Assembly (NCBI RefSeq): GCF_030704535.1
Contig: NC_081808.1
Location: forward strand, 21,517,501 to 21,581,500
Reading direction: 5' to 3'
Origin: Vitis vinifera
Taxonomy: Eukaryota > Streptophyta > Magnoliopsida > Vitales > Vitaceae
DNA length: 64,000 nt
The translations under genes and the position numbers were made by a program. Below the pieces are notes generated by a model. The model made no database searches. It worked only from the letters and a program-made list of their open reading frames with translations, and had not been told where the DNA came from. Numbering within the stretch: the first letter of the stretch is position 1; each line of letters starts with the position of its first letter. Positions 23,719 through 36,486 of this stretch are shown piece after piece.

Positions 23719-26499
23719 ACAGCGATGGCTAATCATGATTTCCATTTTGTAAAATCACCCACTCCCCCAATTCTACATATTTTATGTTTATACTTAATAA
23801 AAAAATAAAAATTAATGATATGACCTTTCTCTATCTTTGTCTTGAGAGATAGAATGTTTTATTGCTTTGTTGAATTTCAATGGTCCCTTGTAGAAAAAGC
23901 AAAGGATTTCAGGAAGAGGTAAATAAAGAGGTCATGGAGACTTCTGGGGGGATTCTTTCTGACGAATTTTTTAAAGAGAAAAGGGTGAGCTTTTGACGAG
24001 AATGGGTTTATTGGGGATCGGTGGGTGTGGGTATCGCTAGCTGGGTGTGGGCAGTCCTCCATGGAAGGTGGGCTTTTGCTTTCGCCCTATTTGCAAAGAC
24101 AAGGGCGTAAACATCAAGTAAAAATGATGGTTAAAATAATAGAGACTTGATGTGATGCAGTTAGAGATTAGTTAAGGCCGCATCATCCTTTTGAGAGAAT
24201 GATTTAGAGTGAGCTGACAGCATTTCATTAATAAAATTTGTATAAAAGTTAGCCATATCAGCTCAAAGATATTTTAAGAATGCAGTATGGGTTTTTTTTT
24301 ATTTCTGGGGAACACAATGATTGGAATGCTGAAATAAATAAGTTCAATGGTGTCAAAAAGAGAGAAGCCACTTCCAAATTATAATGCTGAACAATATCAA
24401 CAACATGGAATCAAATTTAATTTCAGGAGCTTGCAAAATCTAGATCTGAAAAAGCAGCTTGAAACACTGAATCTACCCTGCTAGTACATATCTTTTGGAT
24501 ATCCATGGAGGAAATCGTTGATCTTCATCCCATTTGTACATCAATGAAAGGAAACTGTCATTATGGTTCTGATGAACTCCGACAAAGATGATGTAAGTTT
24601 TTGTTTTTCTTTTCTGAGTTGCAGCATCACATAGCAAGCAAGCATTGTGGGGGAGCTACAAAAGCACCTCCACCACTCTTTCCCTATCTTGTATATCATT
24701 ATAATTCTCAATTACCTCATCCGCTTGTAATCATCTACAGTCGCAGGGCAACGGTAAGAGGATCCTAATTCCTAACACTATATGGTGGAATGTCACAATG
24801 GGTGATTGGACAAAAGTGGGGTTGCGCTATGCTGAGAAATACTTGTGGTCGAGTGATATGCTTGACCCTAATGCACAATAATTGGGTACAAAAATTACAC
24901 ACATCGTTGTTATCACACAAGAAAATAAAAGCTAAAAGAAGGCCAAAGAAATGAATGATCCAAAATTTTGCCCCAAGGGTACACAAGATGAGATTCGAAT
25001 TAGACGGACATGAGAAATGATTCTTAACCAACTTGTGTGGGGGTGAACCGCCCAAGCACTTCAAAGAAAGAAAACAAACGTACTTTTTCTTCAAGATAAG
25101 GGGGCGACTTCATTCATTTTCAAAGGTTCTTTTCATGCAAATTTTCCGCATATATGTTGATTACAAAATTTTTGCATAGTCCATCTTTAGTGGCCGGGCG
25201 GATGAAAAGAATAAAGAATTAAATTATCACCCGAGGAAACCCAATCAACAGTCTTGAACGAAATTGGATGATAAGTATTTGTGAAAGCAAGCTGTAAGAG
25301 AGCGAATTTGAACCTGGAAATGGAATATAGTCCCAATGATTTCAGGCCTAGAAAAGACCAACAAAGCACCATTTAAAGGAAATCGAGACAAATATAATAT
25401 TTGGAACAGCAGTTCACATGACAACAGATAGCAAGTATAAAAGACTAAGTTGTTTACGCTAGTGGAAGGATGAAACACCATTGGACCCTCCACAGGCAGC
25501 TTAGTAATACCAACCCAAAACCTCTTTGTAGATGTGTCAAATAACTGATGCATAAGGAATTTCTAACGTGCTGATAAGTCAGCATCCGCAAAAGCTATGG
25601 CTAACCTATTAAGATGCTGTATACAAGATCCTGGTTTTCTTTCTTAGAAAAAGAAGCAGCGAAATCTCTCCTATCCTTTTTCTTGGGTATGTGCCGATAA
25701 GGAGCAAGCAGAGTCAAATTGAGTTATGAAATTTAAATACAAATTCAATCAATGCAGAAAATTGGATGCAAGAGAACTCATAAGAATATTGTTTTGTTTC
25801 GTAATACCTAAGGATTCCAGCCAATGCAGGTCAAGAGCTGTGGCATAAAACTGAAAGCAGCAGGAAAACCTCCCACTCCCTAATTACTTTTGACAATTAA
25901 TTGATCCACAGGGTATCAAATTACTTTTGACATTCTTTTGCATCATACTCTTGGTGGAAGGTCTTTTGTTTACTCATGGACGGCTATCTCTAAAAGGTCT
26001 TAATTATGTAATTACATGCCTCAAATGAAGATAAGGAATCTTCTTTCCGTTCAAAAAGTTTCAGTGCACTCACCTACATGAAGTTAAAAAGACAATCATT
26101 AATAAATTAGATCAATTAAAACCACTAACTGTATGCTATCATTCCAATAGGCAAACAATAAAATAGATGACCCACACAATGTTCAGTTGTGAACACTGAC
26201 CTGCGGCAGAGTTCAAGGGACCCACTAAAGGACTAGACACCAGTACCGCATTTTAACTTCCCTAAATGTCTGCACATTGGAAATCCTGTGCTCCAGGAAG
26301 ACTTAGCGCACACCCATGCCAACCACTTGGCTCCATGAAGGTTCAAAAAAGGCAAAGTGAATAACAGCTCTGAACGGCTGTGTGTAATGCACTACTAATG
26401 AGGAAAAAAATGGGCACCTAACTCTCCACTTAGTTTTAGAAAACTAAGGAAAGAAAAAGGCTTGAGAAAAGGATACTTTTTTAAGCCAGGGGCTAAAGT
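23719..26499. other. Intergenic DNA between convergent genes
   Basis: Lies between the + strand thaumatin-like gene and the - strand methyltransferase, so it should hold both 3' UTRs. A few frames of 60-110 codons exist on the minus strand (around 24765-25550), but they show no family features or splice logic. Nothing further can be supported. Confidence 0.5.
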
Positions 26500-29400
26500 T
26501 TAGTGTGTTATTCTGACCAATAATGGGTAGCAATGATCCACTTCGTAGTTGGGCCAGGAGTCATCACCATTCATGAGTTCTTGATGACGCTTCCAAACTT
26601 CTGTGTCATAGTTTTCGGATATGCTGAAATGCAAGCCACTCTGTTTGATTATATCTAGAAACTTGTCCAATGAATCACCTCTTCTAGGGCTGAGAAATAT
26701 AGCTTCAGAGGGTCCATTTTTCAGTAGGAATTTGACAGTTCGAGCAAGGCCTTTGTGAGATTCCTTGAAGAAAGTGCTGCCAAAATGAAATCAAAGTCAA
26801 GAAATTTGAAAGCAAATAACTTTATCATAAAGATAAAAACATGTCATGTGTTATTGCATGTATATATATTCATGCATTATATACAAGGTATTAAGTGGCT
26901 TCAATCAGCTGGCAAGTAACCTAGGATGTCTACAGGCCTCCAGGATTTTTATTTTTTTTTATAAGCGAGAGCAGAAAATATATTGAAGAAGGCCGAAAGG
27001 CCGCACCGCATACAAGAGGTATACAAAGCAGCCACAAGGCCAAAAAAACAAAAACAGGAACACCTCACCAGCCCTTAGGGGACCGCTACCCACTCCAAGA
27101 AGCCTAGAAGAGAAGAGGACTCCTCTCCCCTATACAACTTAGCCCAACTCCACAGACTACATACAAAAGAATTCTTAAGAGTCTGAATAGCCAAAAGACC
27201 CCCTCTAAAAGCTAACCTATTTCTTTCCTTCCACACCGTCCAAAAAATACATAACGGAATGGTCTTCCATATCTTCTTCCTTTTTTTACCCACAAAAGGG
27301 TCCCGCCAACAGAACAACGCCTCTTTGACCTTCTCTGGAAACACCTACTGAACCCCAAATAAGGCAAAGGCGATTTCCCAAAGGGTCATAACCACTGTAC
27401 AGTGTAAAAGAATGTGATTTACATTTTCCTCTTCACAACCACACAAAAAACAACAATTTGGAAGCTGCCACCCACGCATTTGCAGCCTATCCAACGTGAG
27501 GATTTTTTCCCAAGTAGCCTCCCACGCAAAAAAAGCCACTTTGGTTGGGACCTTATCCACCCAAATATTTTTTTCCGGAAAAACAAGAGGATTAGGGGCT
27601 GCCAGCAGATTGTAAGCCACCTGAATCCGAAAACTGGAAGAATCCCCTCCTTTCCAAAGCACTGAGTCCTCCTCTGGGGTTACCCTGATGTCCCTTAGCA
27701 AAAAGAGCAAATCTTCTATTAACACCAGCTCCCAATCATTAGAATCTCTAACCAATCTGAGATTCCACCCTCCTTGGCCAAGCCTTGGGTCCCACACATC
27801 ATTCACCAATTCATTGCTGCACACTGCCAAGGCAAAAATCTGGGGAAACGCTTGGGACAGCGCTTCGTTGCCGCACCAATGATCAATCCAGAACATGATC
27901 TTAGTCCCCCTCCCCACCTTGAACTTCATGTTATTCCAGCACCAGCTCATCTCCTTTAAAATCTCCTTCCAAACTCCCACTCCAAAGGGCCCCCGAGCTT
28001 CCTTAGATTTCCAACCACAGCCCTCCAACCCATGCTTCACCCCGATTACCTTCTTCCACAAGACATCCTTCTCAATGGCAAATCTCCAAATCCACTTGCC
28101 CAATAAGGCCTTGTTCAATAACCCCATCCTCTTAATACCAAGACCCCCCTTCTCCTTTTGAGTACACACCACCTTCCAATTAATTAAATGGATTTTCCTA
28201 CCCGTGTTTCCCCCTCCCCAAAGAAAATCTCTTTGTAATTTCTCAAGCCTTTTAGCCACTGACTTAGGCATTCTAAAGATGGACATTTGATAAATGGGAA
28301 TGCTAGCTAAGGTACTCTTAATAAGGGTGATTCTCCTGCCCTTAGACAAGTATTGTCTTTTCCACCGGGCAAGTCTTCTCCTCATTCTTTCCTCCACCCC
28401 GTCCCACGTGGACAAGGCCTTGTGCCGGGCCCCAAGGGGCAGCCCCAAGTATTTAACCGGAAAGCTTCCAATTTTACAGCCTAATTCCACCGCCATTTCT
28501 TCAATATTATCAATCTCCCCTACTGGAATCAGCTCACTCTTGGCCAGATTGATCCTAAGCCCAGAAGCTGCCTCAAACCACGCCAAAATCCATCCAAGAT
28601 GAGTTAATTGATCCTTGCTGGCCTCGCAGAAGAGAATAGTGTCGTCTGCAAAGAGCAGATGAGACACCATAATCTCTGCATCCCTTCTACCTTTTAGCCT
28701 ACAACCAGAAATGAAGTTCCCCTGCACTGCCCGCCTAATGAGTGCACTCAGCACTTCCATGCCCAAGATAAAAAGATAAGGAGAAATTGGGTCTCCTTGA
28801 CACAGACCCTTAGAGCTGGAGAAGAAGCCTGTTGGAACCCCGTTAATAAGGATAGAAAATTTTGCCGTTGAAAAACACCACCACATCCATTCCATCCAGC
28901 GCGACCCAAAGCCCATCTTTTTCAAGACCTTCATAAGGAAGCTCCAGTTGATGCTGTTATAGGCTTTCTCAATATCCAATTTGCACACCAGCCCCTTTTC
29001 TTTCCTCTTCTGCCAGTAGTCAACCACCTCATTAGCTATGAGAGAGGCGTCTAGAATTTGTCTCCCCCTCACGAACGCATTCTGATCAGTCGAAACCACC
29101 TTATCTAACACCATTTTCAGCCTATTGGCCAACACTTTGGCCATAAGCTTGTACAGCCCCCCTAGCAGACTGATAGGCCGAAACTCCCCTAGGTCCTCAG
29201 CCCCACCTTTTTTTGGAATGATGACCAAGAAAGTAGCATTTAGACTTTTGGCAAATGACTTCTGATCATAAAATTCCTTGAACAGCTCTACTATCTCCTC
29301 CTTAGCGAAGTCCCAACAAGCTTGCCAAAAGGCCACAGTAAACCCATCCGGGCTTGGGGCCTTATCGCCATTCATATCCATCAGAGCAGAGAATATTTCT

Positions 29401-32400
29401 TCTTCAGTAAAGGGGACCTCCAAAGCTTCAGCTTCACTAAGGTCAAGACTTTTAAGATGCAGCCCCTCTAAGTCGGCTCTCCACCCTGGATCTTCCCTTA
29501 GCTGGTGCTGAAAGGCCTTGACAATCCCCTCCCTCACCTCCTGCTCCTCCACCAATTCCACCCCATTTATTTTAATTATGTCCAAAAAGTTATTTCTCCA
29601 ATGGGCACTAGCCATCTTGTGAAAGAAACCTGTATTCTTATCCCCTTCTCTAAGTCACAGCTCCCTAGACACTTGTCTCCAATGGGCTTCTTCCAAAAGA
29701 ACCCACTTCTTGAATTTCTCCTTAACTTCATTTTTCAGATCCATTTCTCTTTCTGAGAGGTCCCTACCACTTTCCACCTTGTCCCAAAACTCAATTTGTC
29801 GGAGGGTTGAGCTTTTGTTCACTTCCACTTTACCAAAAACATCTCTGTTCCACACTTTAATTTTCTCCTTCATCTCCTTCATTTTAGCAGCCATTCTAAA
29901 ACTAGCCCTTCCTACTCTTGCCCCTCCTTGCCACCATTCCCGAAGGAGCTCCTTAAACCCATCCACCTTGAGCCACATGTTTTCAAACCTGAACGGAGAG
30001 GGTCCCCGGCTCATCCCGCCCCCCTTCAACAAAATGGGGAAGTGATCAGAGGTAGGCCTAGGAAGCCTACACTGAACAGCCCCCCTGAAAATATCTAACC
30101 AACCCTGGGATACCAGGAAGCGATCCAATCTAGCCCAAGTCTGGTTGCTCCTGCCCCCACTCCGAGAGTACACACCCCCCTGCAAAGGGAGATCAATGAG
30201 GGCAAGGTCATCCACCACCTGAGCAAACCTACGCATTGCTCCATTAAGGCTACCCTGCCTGCTCCTATCCCTTTGAGATAAAGTAACATTAAAGTCCCCT
30301 CCTAAACACCAAGGCTCTTCCCAAATTCCCCTTATCGCTCCTAACTCCTCCCACAACTCCTCCCTCTCCTTCCTGTTGCACGGCCCATAAACTCCAGTAA
30401 AAATCCAAACCACTCCATCTTCAACATTCTTCAACCTACACGATATAAAGAAATTACCCACCTCCATCTCCAACAGCTCCAAAGATCTCTTATCCTAGCA
30501 AACCAAAATACCACCCGCTAAGCCTTGGGCTCCCATAACCCCCCAATCGAGAAACCTCCCAGAGCCCAGACTCCTCACCACCCCCTCTGTCATAGTCTGA
30601 ATTTTCGTCTCTGGAATACAAACTAAGTCCGCCCTTTGACTCCTGATCATGGCCTTGATCACTTTCCTTTTAGAGCTATCATTAGCTCCCCGAACATTCC
30701 AACTCACCAACCTTAACTTCATAAAACAACTGGAGACTGGCCCCCTCTTCCTTGCATAATGCCTTTCTGCTTCCTTCCCCCTTCATAATTGATGGAACAA
30801 AGGCATGCAGCAGACAGATAAGGAGAGGTGGAGTGTTGTCTACATGCAAAGTCTTAGACCCACTATGAGTAGCACCATAGAGCCATATCCTTCAACCTTT
30901 TGTATAGAAGTAGATCCTCTAGCATTAAACATGATTTTCTACTTATTTAGAAGTAATCAAGGCATATCATCAAAGGATCCACATTTGATAATTATGTTCA
31001 CTTTCTTATATAAAGTCTAGGGAGAAAAATGATCCATATCTTATGAAAATGGGATCTTCAGAAAGAATGAAAACTTACCAGTCACTTGCAACAATGATGT
31101 CGTAAGTGTCAGAGATATTTGAGATTTCTTCTTGATTCCAGTGCAAGGTCATGGACTTCACTCTGGTATCACCAAATGCTCCACAATTGGCATCAATATT
31201 ATGCTGAATATCTGGATGTTAAGAACCTCCCATCTGAACACAAAGAATTTGAGAAGGTGTTGCAAGATTGTAGACAACATTATTCAATGTTTAAGTCCTG
31301 AGAAAATTTTCAGGGCCCAAATCATACTGAGAAACTTAAGCCTACATGTAGAATAGCATGAAAAAAATGACAAAAAAAAAAAAAACTGGATCCTTCATGT
31401 TATGATAATGTGAATGGGGCAGTTCGATAAGTTGTATGTGCTATTCATTTATTTTTGTACTAATATTTATCTAGTTATTGTGCCCAAAAATCCCCTATTT
31501 ATGTTCCTTGTGTAGCTGAACTACATCATATGTAGTTCATCCTCACAATCACAGTAAGAGTCGATGCAATGAATGCAGTGAACTATTATATATTTTCCAT
31601 GAAAAGCATTAGGTCAATGATAAATAAATAAAAGAACGGAATCTTCATAGATTTTCCCTGCATATTAGCATGCTTAAATCAAGAGGATACAATCAACAAC
31701 TTGAGGATTTCCATCTGATATTACAATTTCTAATGCATCAGTGACTGCTGCAATAACTAATCCAGCTAAGCCATAGCCTGATCCAAGTTCAATAACCTTT
31801 TTAGACCTGGCAAACAAAGGATGCAGGAAACATGACATAGAAAACCAAGCAAAATCATAAGCTAACTACAGGAAAAAATAGATGAGGCTCCTACAAATGG
31901 ATGCTGTCCTTGAAAGAGCAACATAATATTACTTTACAAACCTGAACATGTCTGTGTGTGACAAGCAAAAATAAGCAAGGATATCTTCTGATGGCCAGTG
32001 ACCTATAAAACAACAACAAATTAGGAGACTGGCTAAGATAATGGCCAAGGGTATTAGCAAATCAAAATATGCAAAACCAACATTACAGAGTATCAAGCAC
32101 TGTAAATACCTAACTTGCGATATTATGTAGACCAGAAAACAATCTAAAAGATGAAGAAATTTAATCGAATTAGAATTGTCAATGAAACATCCCCTTTGGT
32201 TCCATGGGTTCCCATGGAAGATGATTTTGGACACCTTATCCAGGAAAAATAATGTCTTTTTGAATAAACCAGATACATCTATTTACTTATTACTTTCTGA
32301 GTTCAGGTTCCAAATAGAAGTATTCCCCCCCACTGAAAAAAAAAAAAAAAATCAGACAACAAAACAGAACAAACAAGCACACAAACAAATTAGGAGACTG

Positions 32401-35400
32401 GACAAGGTGCTTCGAATTAGGTCAATCTCCCTCCTTTTGAGATATATTGTATTTTCCATAACGAAATTTTTGCACACAATTATCTTTCACACTTTCCCAA
32501 ATTGAGTCTCCTTTAAATGGAGCCCTTAATGGCAATCCCAACTAAGCAGTTAGAAGCTTCCCCACCTTGCATCTCAACTCACAAGACAAAACCTCTACTT
32601 AGTTACCCTCTCTATAGGGATCAATTCACTTTTCTCCAGGTCAATTTTCGGCCTTGAAATAGCTTCAAGCCACATAAGTCACGAGCTAAAATGAACCACT
32701 CATCTTTGAGTGGCCTCATAAAAGACTAGCATGTCATCGACAAACAACAAATAGGACACTTCCACCCCTCACCTCCCCAATCTCAAACCTCTTGAGCTTT
32801 GAAAAAAAAACCCGCAATGGTCCCATTAACAAGAATGGAGAACTTTGCGAGCCGAGCTGCACTATCTGATCAACTCAATCTAATCCATTTCTGACTAAAA
32901 CCCATCTCAATAAGAATAGCTATCAAGAAGTCCCAATTAACATGATTGTATGCCTTTTCAATGTTGAGCTTACAACTTATGTCATTGGATCCATGCTTGA
33001 TCATAGAATCAATAGCCTCATTGGCTATAAGCATTGCATTAAGAGTCTATCTTCCCTTTACTAACACATTTTGGCACTAGGAGATCACCCTTCCCACCAC
33101 CCTCTTCTACCAATTGGCCAAGACTTAGCAAGAAGCTTGCACAAATTTCCCACCAAGTTGATAGGCTTAATGTTTTTTGAATTTTCAACAACCCCTTTCT
33201 TTGGAATTAACACAAAGAACGTGGTATTCAACCTTTTTTTAAAACTTCCCTTGGTCATAAAACTCCCTAAACAGCCCCAAAACTGTCTTTCACAAAATCT
33301 CAATTGAACTGCTAGAAAGCCATAGGGAAACCATCTAGGCTTGGGAACCTTGTACCCATTCAAGTCCAACAACGCCATGAATACCTCCTCACAAAAAGCC
33401 ATCTCTAATCCTTCAACTTCCTGACTTCTGACAGATCTTAAGGACATCCTATTGTTGCTAGGCCTTCAACCCCCACAATTATAATACAATGATGCATATA
33501 CCTTTGATTATTTTTAATAGTTCCTAAGAAAAATTCTTCAAAGAAAAAAAACTTAAACTTATTGTTATTGGCAAGAGAAATGTAAAAGAATCCTACATGA
33601 AAACACTACATACTAATCAAAATCAAACATGAAAGTTTCAAATTTATTTATATTTATTCTTGTGATCAATATTAGGAAGTCATTTGATAATTTGGATGTG
33701 GACATTGAATATGATGATGAATGAAAATTTTGCATAATATATTAAATCTTTTTTTTTTTTTCATTTTTTGTGGTTTATAAGCAAAAGAATAAAATAAATG
33801 CACCAAAGTACACATGATGTATACGAGAACCACAATTAAGAAAGCAAAATGAGAGAAAAGAAATAACCTTCCACTCCCTACTTAGAGTCTAACCAATCTA
33901 CAAAGTCTATCATCATCAAGGAAGATATGCTCTAACCCAATCCAAAAGGATACACATAGAGGAAGATTTGAATGCTTGATCAGACTGTTTAGTATCTTCA
34001 ATTGACCTCCTATATCTTCCCATCTACAACGTCCAAAACAAACACAAAGGAGTGGCCCTCCAAGCTTTCTTTCGTCTCATCCCCACAAAAGAACCATGCT
34101 TCCTCAGAAGATTTCTGATTACTAAAAGGTGCATCACTCAGGCCACTCCAAAAAAGGAAAAAACTAGCTACCACAGATGTCTCACTTTGGAGCAGCAAAG
34201 AAGAATAAAACACACATATACCAACAATATATACAAGTATATATGACTTGCTAAAACTTGGAAATAGAAAAATATTGCTAAAAATTCAAAGAAGCTATTT
34301 TGTGGATTTTTTGATAATCAATATAATACAATTTCAAATTTTGCTAAGTTGCTCTATACTTCTTCTTCCAATATATATGCAATTCTTACATGTATGCATA
34401 TTTCTTATATATATATATAAACAAAGAAAAAATTATGACACATAAGTATGATAATAGCAACTATACTTCACACTGTCAGGAGGAGGGGTTCCAAGTAAAA
34501 GAAACACTAGGGTGCATGCTTCACTAGAAGCTAACCATTTCCTAGTCACAAAGAGCCAAAGGTTCTTAGAACTTATCTACAAAATAAATAAATGGACAGT
34601 TGACAGGACAAGGATTTTACCATGCAATACCAAGTATGCACTAAAGAGTATCTGTGACAACATAAATCATTTTAAGCTGCCCAAATCACGAAACATAATA
34701 CTATTTAAAAGAAAAGGCTAAGGTGGACATTAATCATTCTTAAGAAGCAAAATCATGAATTATTAAAAGAACTTACAAACAAGCCCAGTGTTGTCAATAT
34801 CATATCTATTACAGATCTCAAAATCATTGAGGTTCGCACGGTCATCCACTCTTTGGCTGCATGAAATTCCATGCATAGTAACAATCATATACCAAAATAT
34901 ACACACTTTATATTAAAAACGAGACCATGATGAAGACAGAAATGAATCACCTTTATCAATTCATTATCAAAGAGCCATTATCTAACCCAAAATTTGACTA
35001 TTCCGAAATGCTACCTAGTTATAAGCATAGTTTAATTGTTCTGAAATTCTAACTATTTACTAACATCAACAAGAAAAAGAAATTTATTTTTTTCTGAAAA
35101 AATCAGGATTAATAAAAACTTATCCTAATTTGGTTCCAAAATAACCTCTACATGTTACACAACCAAAAGGTCAAACATCCAAAAGGGGTTTTTATTTAAT
35201 ATACTAAAAAAACTTGAATTTGGAAACATAGTTGTAAAAGGCATGCCACTCCCTAATTATACCACCTTGCTTGCCAACGCGTGGGTCTTGTTGGAGAGGC
35301 GCACCTTGTTAGAGAGGCACACCTAGTCTACTTTTCTTTTTCAAAACACTTCTATTCTTGAAATTTTTATTTATATATTAAAATTCATAAAATTTCATTA

Positions 35401-36458
35401 CTTTTTGTTGAATACTTATTTTAAATGTTTGAAATATTAAATTTTCATTGATTGGATTGAATTTTATACAATGATATACATTATAAGTAGCATTTCACTG
35501 CGCTTAGGTGTGCGTCTAGTGTTGTGCCTTGCGTCAGAACCATAGGAGACTTTTGCAGCTTAGGTCCACGTTGCACCTTTTAAAACTATGGAAAGCTTGT
35601 TTACTTCAGTTTTGAAGGTTTTTGCAGAAGCATCCCATCCCCACTTATATTGAAGAGAGATTTAAGGTCTTCATCCTTTTCTACTCTAAAAAGTTCTATT
35701 TGTACGGTTGTACCCAAACACAAGCTCTTTCAATAGTCTTGAGAAAGCTCTTACCCCTTTGCTGCACCAAGCAGGGTCTGAATCCATCGTATTCTATAAA
35801 ATGGTGTGCATTTCAAACAAATGCGAAGAAATTAAATTTTCGACTTTAGGCTATTTCCTTCATTCCAACTAAGCCAAGTAGCTGCATTAGACACAATGAA
35901 GGGGAAAAATCCTAAGGTTCAAAATTTTAACATTTTTCTTAGCAACCAAACAGAGGATGATAAGCGGTGGCATAAATAAAATAAAACAAAACAAATGAAA
36001 TTATAAACTCACGTAAGATAAAGTTTAGAAGCTGATTCAACAGGCAATGTATAGCAAATACGAGCATCTCTGGAACGATCCGAACCGGAAAAATGTTCAT
36101 CGTGGCCGTCCATTAGATGATGAGGAATCAAGTTAAAGCCGTGAGATGTCTTCCTAGAAATACGATTGATGCCGATTCGAGATTGATCATCTGCAAGTGA
36201 AATTGAGGAATCAAGGGCGATGCCAAGAAAAGAAAGACATGAGGAGGCAGTGAATTGAAACCCTAGGCGTCTAGGCAGTGAGTGAGAAGGCGAACAACGA
36301 TGGAGAAGAGAAGAACCAGGTTGTGGAGGTGGTCGACGAAGAACGGCGCGCCGAAGAATTTCCCATCTCAGAGTCGAGGCCCTCGGGGTCATAGTGCTCG
36401 TAGCTTCCATCGCATTCCCACTCTTTCCTCTTCTGGTTTTGGTAGCAGAATCCAACAT
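26500..36458 (-). CDS. CAMKMT: Calmodulin-lysine N-methyltransferase
   Basis: Class I SAM-dependent methyltransferase that trimethylates a calmodulin lysine (Lys115 in the known enzymes). Seven exons, written high to low: 36458-36317, 36190-36013, 34856-34777, 32002-31942, 31806-31691, 31211-31079, 26776-26500. They give 328 residues with every junction GT-AG and in phase. Family landmarks are INRISRK and GFNLIP in exon 2, WPSEDILAYFCL in exon 4, the SAM-binding motif IELGSGYGLAGL (about 159-170), ISDGNPQVV, LHWNQ and IIVASDCTFF, and a C-terminal CYPLLVRITH. The first intron is only 126 nt, a multiple of three, with no in-frame stop, so retention would insert 42 residues. The introns between exons 3/4 and 6/7 are greatly enlarged by LINE sequence. 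The start is the first ATG in frame; an internal Met at 17 is an alternative. Confidence 0.93.
26945..30800 (-). mobile_element. LINE retrotransposon (L1 type), 5'-truncated, in the last intron of CAMKMT
   Basis: One reading frame runs from 30722 to 27075. An APE-type endonuclease starts MKLRLVSWNVRGAND, with GDFNVTLS and SDHFPILL further on. A reverse transcriptase follows (FRPISLLGGLYKL, KLDIEKAY, FADDTILF at about 28650-28626). A zf-RVT zinc-binding C-terminus contains CFLCG and HILLHC. Three stop codons interrupt the frame, at 30497-30495 (TAG), 29657-29655 (TGA) and 27347-27345 (TAG); each sits where the family normally has Trp. There is no frameshift. The 3' end is an A-rich tail (T-rich on + at 26946-26960). 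ORF1 is absent, so the copy is 5' truncated near 30800. No clear target duplication was found. The LINE is in the same orientation as the host gene. It cannot be autonomous as it stands. Confidence 0.92.
32540..33450 (-). mobile_element. LINE reverse-transcriptase fragment, decayed
   Basis: Minus-strand translation gives pieces of the same reverse transcriptase as the 27-30 kb LINE. FVLIPKKG and a KPINLVGNLCKLLAKS-like stretch lie at about 33100-33300. Further on are the regions matching the FADDT and endonuclease-proximal parts, broken by several frameshifts and stops. It lies in the intron between exons 3 and 4 of CAMKMT. It is more diverged than the larger LINE and so older or from another subfamily. 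Confidence 0.75.
33755..34210 (-). mobile_element. LINE 3'-end fragment
   Basis: Read on the minus strand it resembles the terminal part of the 27-kb LINE: the C-terminal region with a FGVLDVVD-like piece, then a tail region with GTACACATGATGTATACGAG-like sequence and a T-rich run at 33751-33761 marking the poly(A). Since the RT fragment (32540-33450) lies on its wrong side for one element, these are two separate insertions or a rearranged one. Confidence 0.6.
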
Positions 36459-36474
36459 CCATTAGCTACCTTCC

Positions 36475-36486
36475 AACGACGTCGTT
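36475..36486. promoter_or_regulatory. AACGACGTCGTT palindrome at the CAMKMT start
   Basis: A perfect 12-bp palindrome centred on GACGTC lies 17 bp upstream of the CAMKMT start codon, so it is probably in the 5' UTR or core promoter. The ACGT core is the binding site class of bZIP factors. Similar palindromes precede the Sun-type methyltransferase gene. Confidence 0.45.

Noticed and set aside
33085-33447. Small minus-strand frame as a separate gene
   Set aside because: Its residues match the reverse transcriptase of the nearby LINE family, so it is a piece of a LINE.
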